Origin: Saccharothrix sp. NRRL B-16348 | GTDB lineage: Bacteria > Actinomycetota > Actinomycetes > Mycobacteriales > Pseudonocardiaceae | Length of the DNA stretch: 64,000 bases | NCBI RefSeq assembly: GCF_001280085.1 | Contig: NZ_LGED01000208.1 | Span: forward strand, 141,721-205,720 | Direction: 5' to 3' | Shown here: one piece after another, positions 34,522 to 43,320 of the stretch | Layout of the letters: every line of letters begins with the position of its first letter | How positions within the stretch are numbered: the stretch's first letter is position 1 | Notes under the pieces: model-generated | The model's input: the letters and a program-made list of their open reading frames with translations, nothing else | Database searches by the model: none | What the model was told of the DNA's origin: nothing | Made by a program: the position numbers and the translations under genes

Positions 34522-35805
34522 TCAGGGGTGCGCGGTGGTGGTGACGGGTGGTCCGACGAGGTCGCCGAGCACCTCGTCGATCCGGTCGAGCGACGCCCGG
34601 ATCCACGGCAGCACCAGCGGATCGGCGGCGGCCAGGGCGGCCGTGCGCTCCTCGTCGGTGTCGCCGTAGAGCCGGCTGGTGGAAGCGCGCAGCCGCAGCG
34701 CGTGCACGGGCTCGCCGAACGCGCTGCCGGGCAGCACTCCGACACCGTGGCGCTCCAGCAACCACCCGGTCAGCTCGGGCCCGGTGCGCACCCCGTGTGC
34801 CTGCGCCAGGTGCTCGCGCAGCGGCTCGAAGTCGGGGTACAGGTAGCAGGTCGCGCGAACCGGGGACACGAGCGCCCCGGCCGCGCCGAGCCGCCCGGCC
34901 ACCGCCCGGGCGACGGCGGCGTGCAGCCGCCGGGACGCCGCGACGTGCTCGACCAGCTCGGCGGGCTCGGAGAAGGCGAGCGTGGCGGCCACCTGCACCG
35001 GTGCGACCGGACTGGACCAGATCTGGCTGGCCACGCCCACCAGCCGCTCCCGCAGCGCGTGGTCGCCGTCGGGCAGGCGGGCCACGCCCAGGCGCCACCC
35101 GCCCAGCGCGAGGCTCTTGGTGAGCCCCGTGGTCACGACCGTGCGCTCGGGTGCGAACCGGGCCGGTGAGGGCGCCGGGTCGTCGGTGTCGAACACCAGG
35201 TCGCAGTAGATCTCGTCGGACACGATCACCAGGTCCAGCTCTCGGGCGACCTCCGCGAGCCGGGCCACCGTCGCTGACGCGGTGACCGTGCCGGTGGGGT
35301 TGTCCGGCACGGTCACCACGACCGACCGCACCTGCCTGCCGGCGGCGCGCGCGGTGCGCACGGCCTCCCGCAGCAGGTCCGGGTCGGGCACCCCGCCCTC
35401 GCCCGGCCGGGTCCGGACGGGGATGGGGCGTGCGCCGGCTAGGTGGGCGTGCGCGGAGTAGCTCACCCAGCCGGGCACGGGGATCACCACGTCGCCGCCG
35501 ATGGCCAGCAGCAGCGCGTACAACAGCGGTTTGCTGCCCGGCCCGGCCACCACCAGGTCCGGGTCGCACGCCAAGCCGCGCCGGGCCCAGTAGCCCGCGA
35601 CCGCCGCCCGCAACGCGGCGCTGCCGGCCACCGGGCCGTACGAGTTCTCGCCGACCGCGCCGGCCAGCGCCGCCGCCGGCAGGGGGTGGACGGGCAACCC
35701 GATCTCACCGCTGCCCATCGCGAGCACGCGCTGGCCCGTGCGGCGCCTGCGCTCCAGGATCTCGTCGACGGCCAGGGTCGCCGACATGGTCACGGTCTCG
35801 GGCAC
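34522..35805 (-). CDS. Class I/II PLP-dependent aminotransferase
   Basis: GTG at 35805 with CAGGAG upstream gives 427 residues. This is a fold-type I aspartate-aminotransferase-like protein: NPTG motif in VPDNPTGTV, Asp and Tyr in VSDEIYCDLVF, and the Schiff-base Lys in GLTKSLALGGWRLG near residue 240. It should move an amino group between a 2-oxo acid (or a carrier-bound aldehyde) and glutamate. The LysW pathway for lysine normally uses a class III enzyme (LysJ). None is present, so this class I enzyme may take over that step or aminate another intermediate. Confidence 0.9.
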   Translation of the reverse strand: MPETVTMSATLAVDEILERRRRTGQRVLAMGSGEIGLPVHPLPAAALAGAVGENSYGPVAGSAALRAAVAGYWARRGLACDPDLVVAGPGSKPLLYALLLAIGGDVVIPVPGWVSYSAHAHLAGARPIPVRTRPGEGGVPDPDLLREAVRTARAAGRQVRSVVVTVPDNPTGTVTASATVARLAEVARELDLVIVSDEIYCDLVFDTDDPAPSPARFAPERTVVTTGLTKSLALGGWRLGVARLPDGDHALRERLVGVASQIWSSPVAPVQVAATLAFSEPAELVEHVAASRRLHAAVARAVAGRLGAAGALVSPVRATCYLYPDFEPLREHLAQAHGVRTGPELTGWLLERHGVGVLPGSAFGEPVHALRLRASTSRLYGDTDEERTAALAAADPLVLPWIRASLDRIDEVLGDLVGPPVTTTAHP

Positions 35806-35826
35806 GATCAGCTCCTGGGGTTCGAG

Positions 35827-37443
35827 TCAGCTCGCGGCGTAGCGCTCCCGGAGCGCGGCCTTGCGGATCTTCCCGGTGAGGGTCTTGGGCAGGGCGTCGA
35901 GCAGTTCCACCCGGTCCGGTCGGAACCGGTCGTCCAGCCCGGCCGCCCGCACGTGCTCGCGCAGCTCGTCCGACGACGGCGCCCGCCCGCCGCTCGGCAC
36001 GACGACCGCCAGGAGCACGTCACCGGCCGGCAGGCCGACCAACGCCGCCTCCGACACCAGCGGGTGGCTCTCCAGCACCGCCTCGACCTCGACCAGCGGC
36101 ACGACGTGCCCGTCCCGGACGATGGCGTCCCCGGCCCGGCAGACGATCCGGATGCCGCCCAGGCCGTCGTGCCGGGCGAGGTCACCGGTGTCGAACCACC
36201 CCTGTGCGTCCAGGTGGGCGTCGAACACGTCCTGTCGTTTGTAGTAGCCGAGGCTCCGCGCCGCGCCCCGCGCCCACAGCCGGCCGATCGAGCCGTCGCC
36301 GGGCAGGCCCGTGGGATCGATGCGGACTTCCATCCCCGGTATCGCCCACCCGTTGCTGAACCCCGGCGTCGCTTCCGGGTCCTCGGTGCGGGTGATCGTC
36401 ACCGGGCCGAACTCGGACATGCCCCACAGCGAGTACGTGCGCGCGCCCAGCACCTCCCGCAGGTCGTCGACCAACGCCGGCAGCACCGGCGCGGAACCGA
36501 TGACCGCCTGCCGCAGGGTGCTGACGTCGCGCGGCCGCTCGCGCTGGGCGTCCCGCACCGCGACCAGGGTCGCGGGCGGCCCGTAGAGCAGGGTGGCGCG
36601 GTGCCGCTCGACCAGTTCCAGCAGCGCCGGGTTGTCCTTCACGTCCTGGAACGCGATCGTGCCGCCCACCAGGACGCCGGTCAGGACGCCTTGGCCGAAC
36701 CCCGAGTAGTGCACCAGCGGCGTGGACACCGCCGCCACCAGGTCCTCGTCGAGGCCCAGCGTCGTGACGTAGCCCTGCAAGGCGCCGTAGAGCGTGTTCT
36801 GGCTGTGCAGCACGCCCTTGGACTCGCCGGTGGTGCCGGAGGTGAACAGCACCACGTACGGCTCGTCGGGGCCGAGCGCGAGGCCGTGCAGGTCGTGGCG
36901 CTCCTCCCACGGCACGTCCACGAAGTGCGCGTGGAAGTCCAGCGCCCCGTCGACCGGAGGACCGCCGACCACGAGGACGTGCTCCAGGCCGGGCAGCTCC
37001 GCCCGCAGCCCGACGACGACCTCCGCCAGCGGGTCGCCCGCCCACTCGGGGACGGTGACGCACACCCGCGCCCCGGTCATCCCGAGCCGGTGCCGCAGCT
37101 CGCTCTCCGGGCAGATCGGCGAGATGGGGCAGATGACCGCGCCGACCGCCATGCACGCGAACATCAGCGGGACCATCTCCCACCGGTTGGGCAGCTGCAC
37201 GGCAACGAAGTCGCCGCGCCGCACGCCGAGCTCCAGCAGGGCGCCCGCGAACCGGTCGGTCAGCCGGGACAGCTCGGCATAGTCGAAGGTCTCCGTGCGG
37301 GACGCGGCGATCCGGCGGGCCGCGACGGCCGTCTTGTGCGGGCGTTCCCGGGCCTGGCGGCGCAGGTCGTCCAGGAACGTCTCGGACCGCCACCACCCCC
37401 GCCGCAGGTAGTCGGCCGCGCGGTCCTGGTCCACCGCGGTCAC
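35827..37443 (-). CDS. AMP-dependent acyl-CoA synthetase/ligase
   Basis: GTG at 37443 overlaps the dehydrogenase stop (GTGA) and gives 538 residues. The adenylating-enzyme motifs are visible: A3 FTSGTTGESKG, A5-like YSLWGMSEFGPVT, A7 GWFDTGDLARHD and the catalytic Lys in KTLTGKIRKAAL near the C-terminus. It resembles the cyclohexanecarboxylate/fatty acyl-CoA ligase group. It could activate the polyketide acid or an amino acid derived from the carrier pathway, and so may join the two halves of the product. Substrate cannot be told from sequence. Confidence 0.9.
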   Translation of the reverse strand: MTAVDQDRAADYLRRGWWRSETFLDDLRRQARERPHKTAVAARRIAASRTETFDYAELSRLTDRFAGALLELGVRRGDFVAVQLPNRWEMVPLMFACMAVGAVICPISPICPESELRHRLGMTGARVCVTVPEWAGDPLAEVVVGLRAELPGLEHVLVVGGPPVDGALDFHAHFVDVPWEERHDLHGLALGPDEPYVVLFTSGTTGESKGVLHSQNTLYGALQGYVTTLGLDEDLVAAVSTPLVHYSGFGQGVLTGVLVGGTIAFQDVKDNPALLELVERHRATLLYGPPATLVAVRDAQRERPRDVSTLRQAVIGSAPVLPALVDDLREVLGARTYSLWGMSEFGPVTITRTEDPEATPGFSNGWAIPGMEVRIDPTGLPGDGSIGRLWARGAARSLGYYKRQDVFDAHLDAQGWFDTGDLARHDGLGGIRIVCRAGDAIVRDGHVVPLVEVEAVLESHPLVSEAALVGLPAGDVLLAVVVPSGGRAPSSDELREHVRAAGLDDRFRPDRVELLDALPKTLTGKIRKAALRERYAAS

Positions 37444-38567
37444 CGGCCCGCCTCGCGCCGTGCCGCCAGCAGTTCCGGCAGCGGGTCGCCGGCCCGCCCG
37501 GCGGCGATCTCCAGCAGGTCCCGCGTGTTGCGCTCGACGCGCGTGCCCACCCAGTCGAACACCCACTGCTTGCGGGCCTCGCCCGGCAGCTCGAACGGCA
37601 CGGTGCCGGTGAGCGCCAGACCCGCCGCCGCGGCACCACCGACGTTCGCGACCACGTCCGGCACCAGCGTCACGCCCGCCGCGGCCATCCGGACCCCGGC
37701 CTCCGGGGTGGTGGTGATGTTGCCGCCCTCGACGACCAGCTGGGCGGTCAGCCGGTGCACGTTGTCGCCGTTGATCGCGTCCTTCTGCGCGGCCAGCACG
37801 AGCACGTCGGCGGGCACGTCCAGCCAGGCGTCGGGCTCGGCGGTCGCCTTGACGTTCTGCGGGAGCTTGGTGCGGTCGATCCGGCCGAGCGGGTCGGTGA
37901 TCGCGATCAGGTCGTCGACGGGCAGGCGGTAGCCGCTGATGGTGCCGAACTCGTCGGCCACGCCCACGATCCGGTGGCCACGCCGTTCGAGGAACCGCGC
38001 CGCCGCGCGGCCCACGGAGCCGAAGCCCTGGATGACGACCGTGCCGGGTTCGTTGCGGCGCAATGTCTCCAGCGCGGTCACCGCCGCGACGCCGACGCCG
38101 TGGCCGGTGCAGTCGACCAGCGGTTCGTAGTAGGTGCGCCAGTCGTAGGGCATGGGCGCGGCGCGCGGTCGCTTGCGCGGGTCGTACCCGGCGGCGTCGA
38201 AGAACACCGCGCGTTCGGCCGGCCCGACCCCGAGGTCGGCACCCAGGTGGATGCCGCCGTGCAGCAGCGGCGCGACGGTGCGGCCGAACGTCTCCAGCGT
38301 CCGCCGGCTGTCCTGGCCGGCCACGATCCCGGCCTTCGCGCCGCCGACCGGCAGACCGACGAGCGTCAGCTTCTCGGTCATGCCCCTGGCCAGGCCGCGC
38401 ACCTCGTCCTCGGTGACCGAGGACGTCATGCGGACACCGCCCATCGCCCACCCGTCGACCAGCGAGTCGACGACCACCCAGCCCTTGATGCTGCGGTTGT
38501 CGCCGTTGAGCGCGACGACGAAGGCCGGTTCCTCGACCTGCACCGCGTTGATGTCGAGAACAGTCAT
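37440..38567 (-). CDS. Glu/Leu/Phe/Val-type amino acid dehydrogenase
   Basis: ATG at 38567 behind AGGAAA gives 375 residues. The catalytic region (MTEKLTLVGLPVGGAKAGI) has the two lysines of the family. The Rossmann motif VIQGFGSVGRAAARFL lies near residue 185, and NGDNVHRL and EGGNITTTPEAG near the end. Its length is like leucine dehydrogenase. It interconverts a 2-oxo acid and an L-amino acid with NAD(P) and ammonia. The glutaminase-like protein encoded immediately before it could supply that ammonia locally. Confidence 0.88.
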   Translation of the reverse strand: MTVLDINAVQVEEPAFVVALNGDNRSIKGWVVVDSLVDGWAMGGVRMTSSVTEDEVRGLARGMTEKLTLVGLPVGGAKAGIVAGQDSRRTLETFGRTVAPLLHGGIHLGADLGVGPAERAVFFDAAGYDPRKRPRAAPMPYDWRTYYEPLVDCTGHGVGVAAVTALETLRRNEPGTVVIQGFGSVGRAAARFLERRGHRIVGVADEFGTISGYRLPVDDLIAITDPLGRIDRTKLPQNVKATAEPDAWLDVPADVLVLAAQKDAINGDNVHRLTAQLVVEGGNITTTPEAGVRMAAAGVTLVPDVVANVGGAAAAGLALTGTVPFELPGEARKQWVFDWVGTRVERNTRDLLEIAAGRAGDPLPELLAARREAGR

Positions 38568-38584
38568 TTTCCTGACCCCCACGG

Positions 38585-39148
38585 TTAGTTGAACAGTTGG
38601 ACGAAGCCCCGGAGCACGGACAGGCCGTCGGCGCGGAACTCCAGGTGTGCCTGCGAGCCGTAGACGCGGCCGTCGTCGGAGCGGATGAACTCCACCGGCG
38701 CGTCGTCGGACCAGCCGATGGCCTTGAACCCGAGCGGGGCCGCCTTCAGGTAGAGCATGTGGCGCTGGAACAGCGAGACCGTCGGCTTGGCCTCCGAGAA
38801 CACCGGCTCCTGCTTGTCGAGGTGCACCTCGTGCCGGCCGACCCGGGACCTGCCCGGCACGAGTTCAGCGCCCGCGGCGGTGCCGATGATCTGCATGCCG
38901 CCGCAGATGCCCCACACCGGGACGGTCGAGGTGAAGACCAGGTCGGTCAGCCGGCGGTAGAAGTCGCTGTCGTACGCGCGGACCTTCGTGCCGCTCAGCA
39001 CCAGCGCCTGGTAGCGCGGGCCGAGGCGGTCGGGCACCTCGGCGGCCCGCACCAGGTCCGTCTCGGCGCCCAGTACCTCGAAGCTCTTGCGGACCTGGGG
39101 GATCGACAGGCTCCCGTTGTCCACCACGAGCACACGCGGGGACGTCAT
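38585..39148 (-). CDS. Class I glutamine amidotransferase-like protein
   Basis: ATG at 39148 with GAGGAG upstream gives 187 residues, a stand-alone GATase1 domain. The nucleophile Cys lies in WGICGGMQIIG near residue 82, and the His-x-Glu pair in GSQAHLEF near residue 167, so the triad is complete. No synthetase domain is fused. It may release ammonia from glutamine for the neighbouring dehydrogenase. Alternatively, as the fold also includes gamma-glutamyl hydrolases, it may act on the C-terminus of the LysW carrier, which ends in Gln, or free the product from the carrier. Confidence 0.85.
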   Translation of the reverse strand: MTSPRVLVVDNGSLSIPQVRKSFEVLGAETDLVRAAEVPDRLGPRYQALVLSGTKVRAYDSDFYRRLTDLVFTSTVPVWGICGGMQIIGTAAGAELVPGRSRVGRHEVHLDKQEPVFSEAKPTVSLFQRHMLYLKAAPLGFKAIGWSDDAPVEFIRSDDGRVYGSQAHLEFRADGLSVLRGFVQLFN

Positions 39149-39183
39149 GTCCAGTACTCCTCTCACTGCTGTGCGTTGTGCGG

Positions 39184-39990
39184 TCAGGTTCTGGTGATGA
39201 CCGTCCCGGTGGACCCACCGAGCAGTTCCGACACGGGGGCACTGCCGATGACGACCCGCTCGACCCCGCCGTCCAGACCCTCGCCGGCGGCCCGCAGCTT
39301 CTTGCGCATACCGCCGGTGGCGCCCTTGTCCCGGAACTCCCGGGCGGCGGCGGCGCTGATCCGCCGCACCGGCTTGCCGTCGACCAGCAGGTACGGCACG
39401 TCGGTGACGAGGGTCAGCGCCGGTGCGCCGGTGGCCGCCGCGATGGCCGCCGCGGCCCGGTCGGCGTCGGTGTTGACCACCCGGCCCGCCGCGTCCCGGG
39501 CCAGCGGGGTGACCAGGACGCAATGCCCCTTCCCGTGGCCGGTCAGGGCGGTCGGGTCCACCCTCGCGATCGGGCCGACCAGGTTGTCGATCTCGACGAG
39601 TTCCTTGCCGCGCCAGTACCACCGCTCGCCGGGGCCCGCGTGCAGCGTGCCGTCGCTGCCCAGCAGCCGCGAGGCGGTGACGCCGTGCTTCTCCAGCCTG
39701 GCGATCACCTCGTCCGCCAGCGTCGCGCTGACCTTCAGGATGTCCTCGATCACCTCGGGCGTGGTCCACCTGCTCTGGTTGCCGTACCGGTCGCGCAGCA
39801 CGGCCGACGGCTCGCGGTAGCGGGACGCCAGGCGCTTGAGCGGCTTGGACCAGCCGTGCACCAGCACCAGGGGGTTCTCCCGCGCGTGGCCGGCCAGGTC
39901 CTCCCACCACGCGTCGTCCATGTCCTCCAGGCAACTGCCGCCGAGCTTGACGACGGTGGCGTTCACGTGGGCGCCCGGTTCCGCGCTCAT
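39184..39990 (-). CDS. lysZ: LysZ-type kinase ([LysW]-aminoadipate/glutamate kinase)
   Basis: ATG at 39990 overlaps the lysY stop (ATGA) and gives 268 residues of the amino acid kinase (ArgB) family: VVKLGGSCLED near the N-terminus, VHGWSKP where ArgB has HGGG, a basic nucleotide region near DKGATGGMRKKL, and the end GTVITRT. In amino-group carrier pathways this kinase phosphorylates the side-chain carboxylate of the amino acid held by LysW. It sits between lysY and the amidotransferase gene in the operon order W-X-Y-Z. Confidence 0.9.
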   Translation of the reverse strand: MSAEPGAHVNATVVKLGGSCLEDMDDAWWEDLAGHARENPLVLVHGWSKPLKRLASRYREPSAVLRDRYGNQSRWTTPEVIEDILKVSATLADEVIARLEKHGVTASRLLGSDGTLHAGPGERWYWRGKELVEIDNLVGPIARVDPTALTGHGKGHCVLVTPLARDAAGRVVNTDADRAAAAIAAATGAPALTLVTDVPYLLVDGKPVRRISAAAAREFRDKGATGGMRKKLRAAGEGLDGGVERVVIGSAPVSELLGGSTGTVITRT

Positions 39991-41057
39991 GCCGGCATCA
40001 CCGGTTGCATGGTCAGGCCCGTCTCCTCGGGCAGCGAGTACCGCTTGTTGATCGCCTGCACCGCCTGCCCGGCCGCACCCTTGACGAGGTTGTCCAAAGC
40101 GGACAGCACGACGATCCGACCACCATCCGGGTCGTGCATGACCGCGACGTCGCAGAAGTTCGAACCCAGCGTCGCCTGCGGGTCGGGCACCGGGATCAGC
40201 GTCTCGTCGTTGCGCCGCACTCGGACGAACGGGTGCGAGCGGTAGAAGCGCCGGTACGCCCGGGACAGCGTGCGCTCGTCCACCTCGTCGCGGGTGAGCA
40301 CGTAGCAACTGGCCAGCAGGCCGCGCACGTTCGACACGCCGTAGGCGGACATCGACACCGTGCCGACCGTCCCCGGCTTGCCGCGGCCGAGGAAGTCGCT
40401 CACCTCGGCGGCGTGCCGGTGCCCGGTGGGCGAGTAGGGCGCGATGGCGCCCGCCCGGAACGGGTGCAGGTCGGACGTGCGCAGGTGCACGCCGCCGCCG
40501 CTGGACCCGCTCTTGCCGTCCACCAGCACGTGGTCCAGGTGCATGCCCAGCTCGAAGACCAGCGGGGCGAGGCCCAGCGTGATGGCGGTGGCGTAGCAGC
40601 CGGCGAGCGAGATGAGCGGTGCTCCCACCATCTGTTCGCCGACCAGTTCCGGCACGCCGTAGACGAAGCGGTCGGCGAGGCCGTCGGCCCGCGCCACCTT
40701 CGGGTACCACTTGTGGTGCGATTCGTCGTCACGGATGCGGAACGCGCCGCTCAGGTCGATCACGCACGCCACCCGGTCGGCGAACAGCGCGGCCAGTTCG
40801 GCCGACACCGACGCGGGCGTGGACAGCAGCAGCACGTCGACCCGGTCGGCGACGTCCTCGGTCACCTCCTCGACCACCAGGCCGAGGTCCCGCCGCAACC
40901 CGGGGTGCAGTTCCGAGGGCCTGCGGCCGGCGTGCCGCGACCCGCCCAGGAACGTCAGCTCCAGGTCCGGGTGCTGGCACACCAGCCGGATCAGCTCGCC
41001 ACCGGCCAGCCCGGATGCCCCGACCACGCCGACGCGGATCTTCCCGTCCCCGCTCAT
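39987..41057 (-). CDS. lysY: LysY-type reductase ([LysW]-aminoacyl-phosphate reductase)
   Basis: ATG at 41057 overlaps the lysX stop (ATGA) and gives 356 residues. This is the ArgC/LysY family: NADP-binding GVVGASGLAGGELIRL at the start, catalytic Cys in SLAGCYATA near residue 150, and His in PTGHRHAAEV near 215. It reduces the acyl phosphate made by LysZ to the aldehyde while the substrate stays on LysW. The resulting semialdehyde could be aminated or cyclised. Confidence 0.92.
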   Translation of the reverse strand: MSGDGKIRVGVVGASGLAGGELIRLVCQHPDLELTFLGGSRHAGRRPSELHPGLRRDLGLVVEEVTEDVADRVDVLLLSTPASVSAELAALFADRVACVIDLSGAFRIRDDESHHKWYPKVARADGLADRFVYGVPELVGEQMVGAPLISLAGCYATAITLGLAPLVFELGMHLDHVLVDGKSGSSGGGVHLRTSDLHPFRAGAIAPYSPTGHRHAAEVSDFLGRGKPGTVGTVSMSAYGVSNVRGLLASCYVLTRDEVDERTLSRAYRRFYRSHPFVRVRRNDETLIPVPDPQATLGSNFCDVAVMHDPDGGRIVVLSALDNLVKGAAGQAVQAINKRYSLPEETGLTMQPVMPA

Positions 41058-41902
41058 CCGAGCACCTCCCTGACGTACCGACCGATCGCCGAGGCGACGT
41101 CCACACCGCTCGTGGTGGCCACCGCCCGGAAGCCGGGCGCGTGGTTGACCTCGTTGACCACGTAGCCGTCCCCGGTCCGGAACAGGTCGATGCCGTAGAT
41201 CCCGCCGCCGAGCTGTTCGACCACCGCGTCCACGATCCGCGTGATCGGGGCGTCCCGTTCCACCACGCTGTGGTGGGAGCCGATGGCCGCGTTGTTGCGC
41301 CAATCCGTGCCGTTGCTCTCGAACCGCGCGGTGGCCACGATCTCGCGGCCGACGACCAGGCAGCGGACCGAACCACCGCCGAGGAACGGCTCGACCAGGC
41401 ACGCCTGTTCGAACGCATGACCCAGGTCTTCGACGTAGTCGTAGACGGAGTTCGCGGTGTCCGGGTCGCGGAGGAGGGTCACCCGCTTGCCCATGCCGCC
41501 GAAGATCGGCTTGAGCACCAGCGGAAAGGGCAGTTCCGCCAGCGCCTTGCGGAAGTCCTGACGCGACAGGACGAGGCGGAAGTCGGGCACCGGCACACCT
41601 GCCCGGCGCAGCAGGACCCGCAGCGCCAGTTTGTTCTCACAGGCCTGGATGACCGCGGCGGTGTTCAACACGGGGATGCGCGCGGCCTCGGCGAGCGAGG
41701 CCAGCAGACCGCCGCGGGTGTAGCTGCGGCTGCGGATCAGCACCACGTCGTAGCTCTTCAGCGCGTCGGCGTCCTCGTCACCGAGGCACAGCGCCTCGTC
41801 GTTGACCCACTCGACCTCCAAGCCGTGCTCCGGGCCGCGGTCGATGAGTTGCCGCTCCTCCCAACTGACGCGGTCCGCCACGATGGCGACCTTGCCACCC
41901 AT
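41054..41902 (-). CDS. lysX: LysX-type ATP-grasp ligase
   Basis: ATG at 41902 with AAGGGGG upstream gives 282 residues of the RimK/LysX ATP-grasp family: NTAAVIQACENKLAL before the ATP-binding Lys in PLVLKPIFGGMGKRV, and the metal-binding end EVNHAPGFRAVATTSG. LysX normally joins the alpha-amino group of aminoadipate or glutamate to the side chain of the C-terminal Glu of LysW, protecting the amine. Here the partner LysW ends in Gln, so either LysW is processed first or the ligation differs. Confidence 0.92.
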   Translation of the reverse strand: MGGKVAIVADRVSWEERQLIDRGPEHGLEVEWVNDEALCLGDEDADALKSYDVVLIRSRSYTRGGLLASLAEAARIPVLNTAAVIQACENKLALRVLLRRAGVPVPDFRLVLSRQDFRKALAELPFPLVLKPIFGGMGKRVTLLRDPDTANSVYDYVEDLGHAFEQACLVEPFLGGGSVRCLVVGREIVATARFESNGTDWRNNAAIGSHHSVVERDAPITRIVDAVVEQLGGGIYGIDLFRTGDGYVVNEVNHAPGFRAVATTSGVDVASAIGRYVREVLG

Positions 41903-41939
41903 GTGCTTTCCCCCTTCTCGGGAAGCGCTGCTCGGTCGA

Positions 41940-42122
41940 TCACTGGCCCCAGTCGCGCAACTGCACCTCGACCACCTGGAGGACGAGCGTGCCGTCCTGG
42001 ACCTCGTCGACCCGCAGTGTCAACAGGCACTCGGGGCAGGACATCGTCTCGCCCTGGATCATGGGCGGGGTGGACAGCGGGGTCTCGCACTCGGGGCAGG
42101 CACCTGCCAGCATCTGCGTCAT
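41940..42122 (-). CDS. lysW: LysW-type amino-group carrier protein ending in Gln
   Basis: ATG at 42122 with AGGAGG upstream gives 60 residues. Two CPEC knuckles (CPECETPL near residue 9 and CPECLLTL near 29) should bind zinc as in LysW. The C-terminus is LRDWGQ, recognisable as the usual EDWGE tail, but the last residue, which carries the substrate in known systems, is Gln. The codon is CAG, one base from GAG (Glu), and is followed directly by TGA. The gene is second in the operon, between the homocitrate-synthase-like gene and lysX. Confidence 0.9.
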   Translation of the reverse strand: MTQMLAGACPECETPLSTPPMIQGETMSCPECLLTLRVDEVQDGTLVLQVVEVQLRDWGQ

Positions 42123-42141
42123 GTCCGGTCCTCCTGTCTCG

Positions 42142-43320
42142 TCAGCTGTGCTGGAACTCGGTGGCGTGCTTGCGGATGGCGTCGCGGTCCAGGAGCGGAC
42201 GGCCGTCCTCCTCCTGCCTGCGCGCCAACCAGGTGCAGAAGGCGTCGAGGTCGACGTCGAGGTCCGAACCGGACAGAGCCCACGCGATCAGGGGCTTGGT
42301 GAACCGCGTGCGGACGCGGAGCTCGCGGCGGTTGCCGACCTGGTCGGGCGGCAGCGTCTCGTACGCCTCGGGGTGGGAGAGCTGGCCGGGCAGCTCGTAG
42401 GCGAAGGCGTGCGGCGTGGTGGGGCCGGACATGAAGGACTCGCCGAGGCCGGACCCGCTCAGCGCCGCGTCCGTGAGGGCCGTCAGGTGCGACAGGTCGA
42501 ACCGGTCGTCGCCGTAGACGACCCGCAGCGACGTCAGCACCTCGGCCAACGGGGCGTTGCCGCCGCGCTCGCCGATGCCGCCCGCGGTGGCCGAGATCCA
42601 CTCGGCGCCCGCTTCGTAGGCGGCCAGCGAATTGGCCGTGGCCATGCCGAGCATGTTGTGCGAGTGGATCTCGATCTCCGCGCCGTCGATGGCGGTGAGG
42701 TCCGAGATCACGTCGTACATCTGCCACGGCGCCAGGTAGGCGACCGTCTCGGCCAGCCGGAACCGGTCCGCGCCCGCGCCGAAGCCCGCAGCCACGTACG
42801 AGACCAGCCGCTCCCTCTCGGTGCGCGCACCGTCCTCGCCGCTGAAGGTGACGTGGAAGCCCCGTTCCTTGGCCATGTCGATGGCGGCGTTCGCCACCGC
42901 GATGAGGTACTTGGTGCTCGGCGACGCGAGTTTGAGGGCGGCGTGCTCGGCCGACGTCGGGATCGACAGCATGACCGACCGGACGCCCAGGTGCTTGGCC
43001 TCGTCCAGTGCCTTGGCCACCTGCCGGCGGTCGCGCACCACCACCAGCGTGAGGCACTTGTCCGGGCCGACCGCCTCGTGCGCGGCCTCGATCATGTGGG
43101 TGTCGCCGGACTTCGAGCCGGAGATCATGCCGACCTCGACCAGCTCGACGCCGGTCTTGACCAGCAGCCGGGCGATGTAGGCCGTGGCCTCGGCGCCGAA
43201 CTCGACGCCCGCCATGTGCGCGGAGTCGCGCAGCGTGGCGTCGGAGACGCTCGGTAGCGGCCGCGGTGTCCGCCCGCCGACGGCGAGGAGACCCTCCCCG
43301 TCGTGTTCTCTTCCTGCCAT
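42142..43320 (-). CDS. Homocitrate synthase / isopropylmalate synthase family enzyme
   Basis: ATG at 43320 with GGGAGGAG upstream gives 392 residues. It is a DRE-TIM metallolyase: SDATLRD at the start, FSGEDGART mid-barrel, metal-binding HSHNMLGMATANS, and AGGIGERGGNAPL. It should condense an acyl-CoA with a 2-oxo acid. The nearest group seems to be homocitrate synthase/NifV. With LysWXYZ this recalls the aminoadipate route to lysine, but no homoaconitase or homoisocitrate dehydrogenase is in the window. Either primary enzymes finish that route or this enzyme uses another substrate. Confidence 0.85.
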   Translation of the reverse strand: MAGREHDGEGLLAVGGRTPRPLPSVSDATLRDSAHMAGVEFGAEATAYIARLLVKTGVELVEVGMISGSKSGDTHMIEAAHEAVGPDKCLTLVVVRDRRQVAKALDEAKHLGVRSVMLSIPTSAEHAALKLASPSTKYLIAVANAAIDMAKERGFHVTFSGEDGARTERERLVSYVAAGFGAGADRFRLAETVAYLAPWQMYDVISDLTAIDGAEIEIHSHNMLGMATANSLAAYEAGAEWISATAGGIGERGGNAPLAEVLTSLRVVYGDDRFDLSHLTALTDAALSGSGLGESFMSGPTTPHAFAYELPGQLSHPEAYETLPPDQVGNRRELRVRTRFTKPLIAWALSGSDLDVDLDAFCTWLARRQEEDGRPLLDRDAIRKHATEFQHS

